From contig NW_006763132.1 in assembly GCF_000264905.1 (NCBI RefSeq), positions 3,627,112-3,691,111 on the forward strand: a DNA stretch of 64,000 bases. Direction: 5' to 3'. Below are positions 58,745 through 64,000 of the stretch, one piece after another. A program made the position numbers and the translations under genes. This DNA comes from Stereum hirsutum FP-91666 SS1. Its lineage: Eukaryota; Basidiomycota; Agaricomycetes; Russulales; Stereaceae. Within the stretch, counting starts at the first letter, position 1. Every line of letters starts with the position of its first letter. Below the pieces are notes generated by a model, which worked only from the letters and a program-made list of their open reading frames with translations, searched no databases and was not told the DNA's origin.

Positions 58745-59905
58745 ATGGAAACTGATACTGGTGACCTTTGGCAGAAAGCAGAAAAGCTCAGGGCAGACGA
58801 CTTTCATGCAGGAAACCCAAAAATTCTGCATCGGGCTCTCCAGAACCACATCGAGATTCTTCAGGGACAATCCGACCCAGCCGGAGCATCGTATGCCGCA
58901 ACAGTGGTCGACCTACTAGACATCAGTCGCATTAAATTCGATACATCCATCGACCCTGATACGAGCATCCAGGAAATTCGCGAGGCGTACACAGGATTCG
59001 AGAGTTTACAAAGACTTGCTTTGGGTATATTGAAATCGTCCCCCTCCAGCGTTGATTTCGAGAAAGCAATTCGCTATTGTAATCTATCGCTGGATATGCC
59101 GGACAGGAGTTCAGAGGATATGGCCACATCCCACCGAATCCTTGGTCACACATACCTTACCAGATTTCGAGCAGAAAACAACATGAAGGACCTTGATGAA
59201 GCAAGGAAGGCATATGATGAAGCCTTAACTCTCTGTCCGGAGACGTCCTCAAGCTATCACCTTTTTCTCGCTGCTTCTGCCCATGTGCATTTGGTGAACT
59301 TCAATTTCACTGGCGCGACACAGGACCAACACTCTGCTATTCATAGATTTCGTCGTGCATTGGGTTGTATTCCCTCAGACCATCCATCTCGCCCCCGACT
59401 TCTCATGCACACCGGTTGTGCAATTGCCACTCGATTCGGGCAATTAGGACAGCAGGGTGACTTGCAAGACGCCATGAAATTGCTTGACGAAGCCCGCAAC
59501 ACATACGATGACCATCATCCTGACAAACCATATTGCCTCAGTGCATACGCGACTGCACTTCAAGCACGCTATCTATTCTCAAGGAAACTCGACGATCTCG
59601 ACAATGCGCTGGCAATTCACCGGAGTATCATAGATAGGGTGCCAGAACTGAGCGATAAACATGTTGGGTTTTTATCGGGTCTATCGTTGACTTTACACGC
59701 GGTGGCGGACACAAGCGAGGGTATCCTTAGGCGGAATTATCTTCAGGAGGGTGTGGATAATGCCCAGAAAGCAGTTGAGTTGGCAGATACAAAAAATCCT
59801 CGCCGGCCGTTCCTCCTCGGAGAAGCTGCTCATCGATTGTACAAGCTTTTCAAAGTCACCGGTGTGGAGGAGCACACAGGCATACTCGTGTACTCCCCCA
59901 TATGA
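58745..59905 (+). CDS. TPR-repeat protein of the kind found N-terminal to CHAT domains
   Basis: One open frame of 386 residues starting METDTGDLWQKAEKLRADDF. It is all-helical, with tetratricopeptide-like repeats of about 40-50 residues: DFEKAIRYCNLSLDMPDRSS, DLDEARKAYDEALTLCPETS, HSAIHRFRRALGCIPSDHPS, DLQDAMKLLDEARNTYDDHH, DLDNALAIHRSIIDRVPELS. Agaricomycetes encode many large proteins with such repeats followed by a CHAT (caspase-like) domain. Here the frame stops at 59905 after HTGILVYSPI, and no CHAT motif was seen in the next 1.5 kb, so this is either a short TPR protein or the remaining front part of a larger gene. A tag precedes the ATG directly, so an upstream exon is possible. Confidence 0.65.
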   Translation: METDTGDLWQKAEKLRADDFHAGNPKILHRALQNHIEILQGQSDPAGASYAATVVDLLDISRIKFDTSIDPDTSIQEIREAYTGFESLQRLALGILKSSPSSVDFEKAIRYCNLSLDMPDRSSEDMATSHRILGHTYLTRFRAENNMKDLDEARKAYDEALTLCPETSSSYHLFLAASAHVHLVNFNFTGATQDQHSAIHRFRRALGCIPSDHPSRPRLLMHTGCAIATRFGQLGQQGDLQDAMKLLDEARNTYDDHHPDKPYCLSAYATALQARYLFSRKLDDLDNALAIHRSIIDRVPELSDKHVGFLSGLSLTLHAVADTSEGILRRNYLQEGVDNAQKAVELADTKNPRRPFLLGEAAHRLYKLFKVTGVEEHTGILVYSPI

Positions 59906-61473
59906 GAAGGATATGGAGTTAGCGTAGCGACTTTGTATGATACTTACGCTCGCGCTGTCGGACTTTCAATCCTCGGTTAAGCCCACTTTACAGCAATTCT
60001 GTAGATTTATTCGGTTTTTCCTACCTTTGTCTCTGAACTGCTGAACTGTCGACTTTGGAATGTTCTAGATGCTCTCGGGCAAGACCTCAAGCTCGATTTA
60101 CATTTGTTTCCATGCGGTAACGATCCCGTCGTGCCCATTCGACATCGCTAGTGGACGAAGAGCCGGAGCCATCCGCTCGGTACTAGGAACGGAACGCGCG
60201 GCTTCGGGTTCAGCCACCACATCTGCTCCCCCCGTCACTTTGCTTGAATTATTGCTAGCACTTCCCATGATTCGATTCTCTTCAAACTTTGCACACCTCT
60301 TCTTTCATACATAAACCCCTCTAGGAAATTGCCTTCTGGTCCAAGTCCGCATTCTTTCTCACTCAGCGACACTTTCATTAGTGGTTTGAATATACAGTAC
60401 GCTTTTTCATCATTTTATTTGAATTTCTTCGTCTTCTCTTGTTTCACCACCACTCCCTATCGCGTCAGTGGTCTACTGATCGGAAGAGAGCACCTGCCTG
60501 GTCGTATCATTGCGCCGCAGCATGTGGTACAGTCTTGGCGGTTGGATTGGGCACCCATGCCTGCCACTCTGTGTGAGGGCCACAGAGGACACCCACATCG
60601 CTCGCGTTCGTCAATAGCTGCAATCTGCGACTCTGCGATAATCTCCAACGGTCAGTATACCTCTAGACATCTTCGTATTCGAACATGGAACGCTCCTCTT
60701 TATTTTCAGTTAATTTTACGATACGGGATCGTATTTAGCCTCTCACCACATCTCCCGGACTCTCTACCTATGTACCTGGATACTCGGACTAATTTCGATG
60801 TTCACTAACGTCTCTATGCTTCTGTAGCTTGCCCGACGGCGCATGAGCACGCGCGGCTGATCGGGAAGCACTTGGTTCTGTCACTTATACCGGTGTCCTG
60901 CCACCACTCGAATGCAGGTTCCCCCTCACCCAGTTAACTCGAACGTATCTGTCTGTCCGTCCGTCCGTCAACCGTCTGTCCGTCCCAGCGTCAACACCGT
61001 CTCAGTCCATCCCTTAGAACCCTCTGATCTCCATCGTTCTAACTCCCGCTCCATCTGTTCCCTCTCTATACCTCGTTCGGCTTCTAGCTTAGGCTACTCC
61101 GACGCCATCAAACCTTTTCCAGCACTGGTATTCATCGTTTAGGTGTGTACATCAGTACTATACATTTTCTCTTTCTCCTCTACGCCTGATCGGCCTGCTC
61201 TTCATCTCAGTAGACCGAGCGACCGCTCCCGATCCCCTCCTCCAACAACAACTTTCGTACCTCCACACCGGAGGTGTAGTTTTGTTCGAGACCCCGGAGT
61301 GGATGGAGTGTATCGCGAGGGCGTATTGCTCGAGATAATCTGGATGTACACGTTCTTCGATTACGATGGATCTATGTGAGGACGACACGAGGGAGTTTGT
61401 TTCGGCTATGGTTTTGGCAGCATCAGCAGGATGTAAGATACAGTGTAGGAGGCATTGACACTCACGGATCACT
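59906..61473. other. No gene assigned; GTCC microsatellite inside
   Basis: Plus-strand frames at about 60069-60310 and 60329-60808 have some protein-like stretches (REHLPGRIIAPQHVVQSWRL) but no recognised motif and no exon chain. A (GTCC)n-like tract lies at about 60950-60995. Minus-strand coding-like sequence at 61375-61200 (ERVHPDYLEQYALAIHSIHS) could be a 3' exon of the F-box gene. Confidence 0.35.
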
Positions 61474-62244
61474 TCATCGAGCCAATTCTCCATCAGCATT
61501 TCGTCCCACATCCATGGGACATTCTGTGAGGGACTCGTATCTAATCGCAGCAGCTTCGTAGAGCTTCGTAGGTGAAATCGAAATCGTAGTGGGAGATGCG
61601 ATGTGCCTGGAGAGGGCCGCAAGAGCGTTCGGCGCAGAAAGGTCGGATCGTAGAGCTGCCACCGAACATGATGGACTTGCGGGCGAAAATCTATCGGGCC
61701 ACGTCGGATGAGGGGGAGCAGAGACGTTGATGTCGAAGCTCTCATAGATGATTACGTTCAATATACACCTCCTTCCAGCCAAAAATACGGGAAGAAAACC
61801 CTCCAGGACTTGAGAGCGGTGCACGATCACCGTTTTCAAGGAGGGGAAGATGGAGTCTAGCCCTGATGGATCTACCAACCTCGCGAGAGAGAACCACACC
61901 GTCTTCACTTTCGTCATTTGGGACAGAAGCTTAGAGGTGGCGCGGACCTTTCCGACGACGTTGTCTCCCTCGAGGCGAACCTCCTCCACAGCTCCGAGAA
62001 GATACGGTGACCGTCTGGTCAGAGAGCAAAAATATATACATCTGGCAAGGGTGGTTAGATGGACCTTCTTAAATGCTCTTCCTTGTCCGAGGGGCAACCA
62101 TGCTCGCTTCACGAGGCTGATGGACGGCATATCTTCAGGTGGAATATGGTCGATGATTTTGTCCAGAATCTCTGTCGGTATCGTATCGATGAATGCAGAT
62201 TGATGCTGAATATTCATATGAGACCTGAATATAAAGAGTTGCAT
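61474..62244 (-). CDS. F-box protein
   Basis: F-box proteins link substrates to SCF ubiquitin ligases. The N-terminus shows the motif: FIDTIPTEILDKIIDHIPPE followed by DMPSISLVKRAWLPLGQGRA, the pattern of basidiomycete F-boxes (IP.EI...I...L.....L..C.L....W...). The rest has weak LRR-like strands (LGAVEEVRLEGDNVVGKV, TKVKTVWFSLARLVDPSG, FPSLKTVIVHRSQV), common in this family as a substrate-binding part. The open frame runs from an ATG at 62244 (a second Met at 62217) to a stop at 61474, 256 residues. An alternative end by splicing near 61540-61460 into the frame below 61400 is possible. Substrates are unknown. Confidence 0.7.
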   Translation of the reverse strand: MQLFIFRSHMNIQHQSAFIDTIPTEILDKIIDHIPPEDMPSISLVKRAWLPLGQGRAFKKVHLTTLARCIYFCSLTRRSPYLLGAVEEVRLEGDNVVGKVRATSKLLSQMTKVKTVWFSLARLVDPSGLDSIFPSLKTVIVHRSQVLEGFLPVFLAGRRCILNVIIYESFDINVSAPPHPTWPDRFSPASPSCSVAALRSDLSAPNALAALSRHIASPTTISISPTKLYEAAAIRYESLTECPMDVGRNADGELAR

Positions 62245-64000
62245 GTCGTTACCTTTCCATGATTTCTGCAGTGCTTAAAGTGGTAGAAAGTAGAGAACGA
62301 TGCTGGTAGATGCTGGTAGAGATGATGAAGAGCAGGCGACCGAGTGAGCCTGTGTGCCTCGCTCTGTTTGGGCTCCGACTGAAACATCACGTGCCATGTC
62401 GGGTATTTAAATTCTGCCACAGTGGCACCATACAGCGCCCCGATTCGCGTCAATGATACTCCTCGATGTCGCACAAATGAGAATCAGACGACCGGGACGC
62501 AAGTTGCCCATCAGGATGATAGGGACAAAAAAGACGAGCAGAACAGCTAAAGCACAAGTTCTACACCAAGACGAGCAAGAGACATTCTATATCGAGCATC
62601 AATAACGCGTTGGAGAGGATGTTTGCCGAGATCGTTGAGTCGTCGCCAGCATGACGCAGTTTGGAACAAACAGGGAGAGAACCTCGGATAAAATAGGTGC
62701 GAGTTCAAGAAAAGCCTAAATGTGCGGAGCGGAAGTCAAGTCGCGATTCTAGCTGGTGTAGTAAGTTCGACTTTTGTCGTTCCCAAATATGCCTTCGACA
62801 TGGTCACAATGGAGCGACAAGAATCTCAAGACCAGCACACAGTAGTGATAACCGGACTAGAAGATTGAGAATAGAAGAAAACCGTGTGTCGGGGGTAGCT
62901 CAGCGTGCTGCAGAAGGGCCGTCGTATCAGTACTTTTTAAGGTCTTCGCACAGGAGAGCTTGAGGACGCTAAGAGTCACGCATCATCATGTCCTGACCTG
63001 AAAAGAAAGCGAAGAAAATAGAACACATGCAGGTTATCTTAGTCTCTATCCCTAGAACAGTAGGGACTGAAGGAGACTGCATGTAAAGAAAGGAAAGAGG
63101 AGAGGGATTGGGAAGCGAGAGGTTGTAAGATGCGTTGTACAAGAGAAATAGGAGTCTCCAACAACAATCTATGGGAAGGAAGGGGCGAGAGAGTGAACGC
63201 TCGACGCTACCACCAAAGGATGGAAAACGAAAATGAACGGATGCTACTAGTTCATAAATGAAGGGGAGAAGAGTGGAAACCGAGATCAAGGCTTTCATGT
63301 GGCGGCGCAGGATGCGCTTTCATACGACAGCCAGCGTAGTTTTCAGTCGTAGCCAGTCCAGAGGATGCTGATACTGCGGCCGGGACTGACAGTGGTAGGC
63401 TAGAACCGAGCATGCGAAGATTAGGTAGATCAAGGCTACTGAGGTCATCGAGTTGGGATGGTATTCGTGAAGAGCGATAGTAACGGCTGGAGAAAAGGGA
63501 GTGAGCCACGGTGCACATTCCTCGTTAGAGGTGATACTCGAGACAATCGAAAATCAAGTAGGGCTATACGATCTACAGACGCAAGATCACAAATCAATAT
63601 GAATGTCTACGGAGTATGACTGAAGTAAACAATAAAATACGATGACAAGTGTCAGAAGGAGGATATATTGGAGACGAAGGGCGCAGGGGAGTGATCGTGG
63701 AGGACGGAGAACATGAGTGGAGAAAATGCCGCTACGAAAAAGGAAAAGCGTCGAGGGACGAGAATTGGACAGACCTTCATAAAGCTGATGATCTACAGAT
63801 ACAAGACGAACATTTTGATGTCGTCAGTACAGGCCCGGCAAGAAGATGAGACCAAGAGCAGAATGGAACAGGGCAAGCTACGGATGAGTAGGCCAGACAT
63901 CGACTGCAGCTCCGAGGTCAACTGTAGTTTGTGGATCTGAGCAGTCAATCTACTTCCGTGATGCCCCAAGGCTACACCTATCAGAGGTCCATTCGTCCGC
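62245..64000. other. No gene assigned to the right edge
   Basis: About 1.75 kb. A minus-strand frame at 63518-63252 (DDLSSLDLPNLRMLGSSLPL) might be part of a gene, but it has no visible exon partners. Purine-rich sequence is common between 63050 and 63900. Nothing recognised. Confidence 0.35.

Noticed and set aside
60949..60995. GTCC-rich tract as a possible CRISPR or telomere-like repeat
   Set aside because: It is a short imperfect microsatellite, without spacers and unlike fungal telomere repeats (TTAGGG).
62885..62960. A gggggtagctcagcgtgctgcag stretch resembling a tRNA A box
   Set aside because: No matching B box (GGTTCGAATCC-like) or acceptor stem could be found at the right distance.

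Overview
The window reads as nuclear DNA of a filamentous basidiomycete, most likely a wood- or litter-decaying agaricomycete. Genes are split by many introns of about 45-80 nt with GT-AG borders (one GC-AG). The families are typical of that group: Zn(II)2Cys6 regulators, an AA9 polysaccharide monooxygenase, a GH27 alpha-galactosidase, fungal HNH-domain proteins, a CK1-like kinase, a TPR protein, an F-box protein and an OTT_1508-like deaminase. No bacterial-style operon, CRISPR array, rRNA or tRNA was recognised.

Layout. 0-18 kb is mostly ordinary and gene-dense: a patatin-like phospholipase cut by the left edge, a long Zn2Cys6 regulator, ribosomal protein eS10, a secreted AA9 enzyme, two divergent HNH-domain genes with a small MITE between them, and a CK1-like kinase. 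18-20.5 kb is decayed sequence, including a dead copy of the start of the LRR gene found intact at 44-47 kb.

The centre is dominated by an inverted segmental duplication. About 6.6 kb at 21.4-28.0 kb is repeated in opposite orientation at 50.2-56.6 kb, around a spacer of about 22 kb. The left arm keeps an intact GH27 alpha-galactosidase and an intact 174-residue unknown gene. In the right arm the first has a frameshifting deletion in its signal peptide and the second a nonsense codon. The spacer holds a deaminase-family gene with a run of symmetric mini-exons, a membrane-protein gene flanked by direct repeats, a second Zn2Cys6 regulator, and an LRR gene lying between two paralogous multi-pass membrane proteins.

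56.7-64 kb holds a small coiled-coil-like gene, a second inverted copy of the MITE, a TPR protein without a visible effector domain, an F-box gene and long stretches where no gene could be assigned.

How the genes relate. The AA9 and GH27 enzymes point to plant cell-wall breakdown, and the two Zn2Cys6 regulators could in principle control such genes, but nothing in the sequence links them directly. The strongest story is structural: inverted and tandem duplications, a MITE, and several decaying copies beside intact parents. Exon limits were worked out by hand from reading frame, splice signals and family motifs; identities between repeats were judged by eye.
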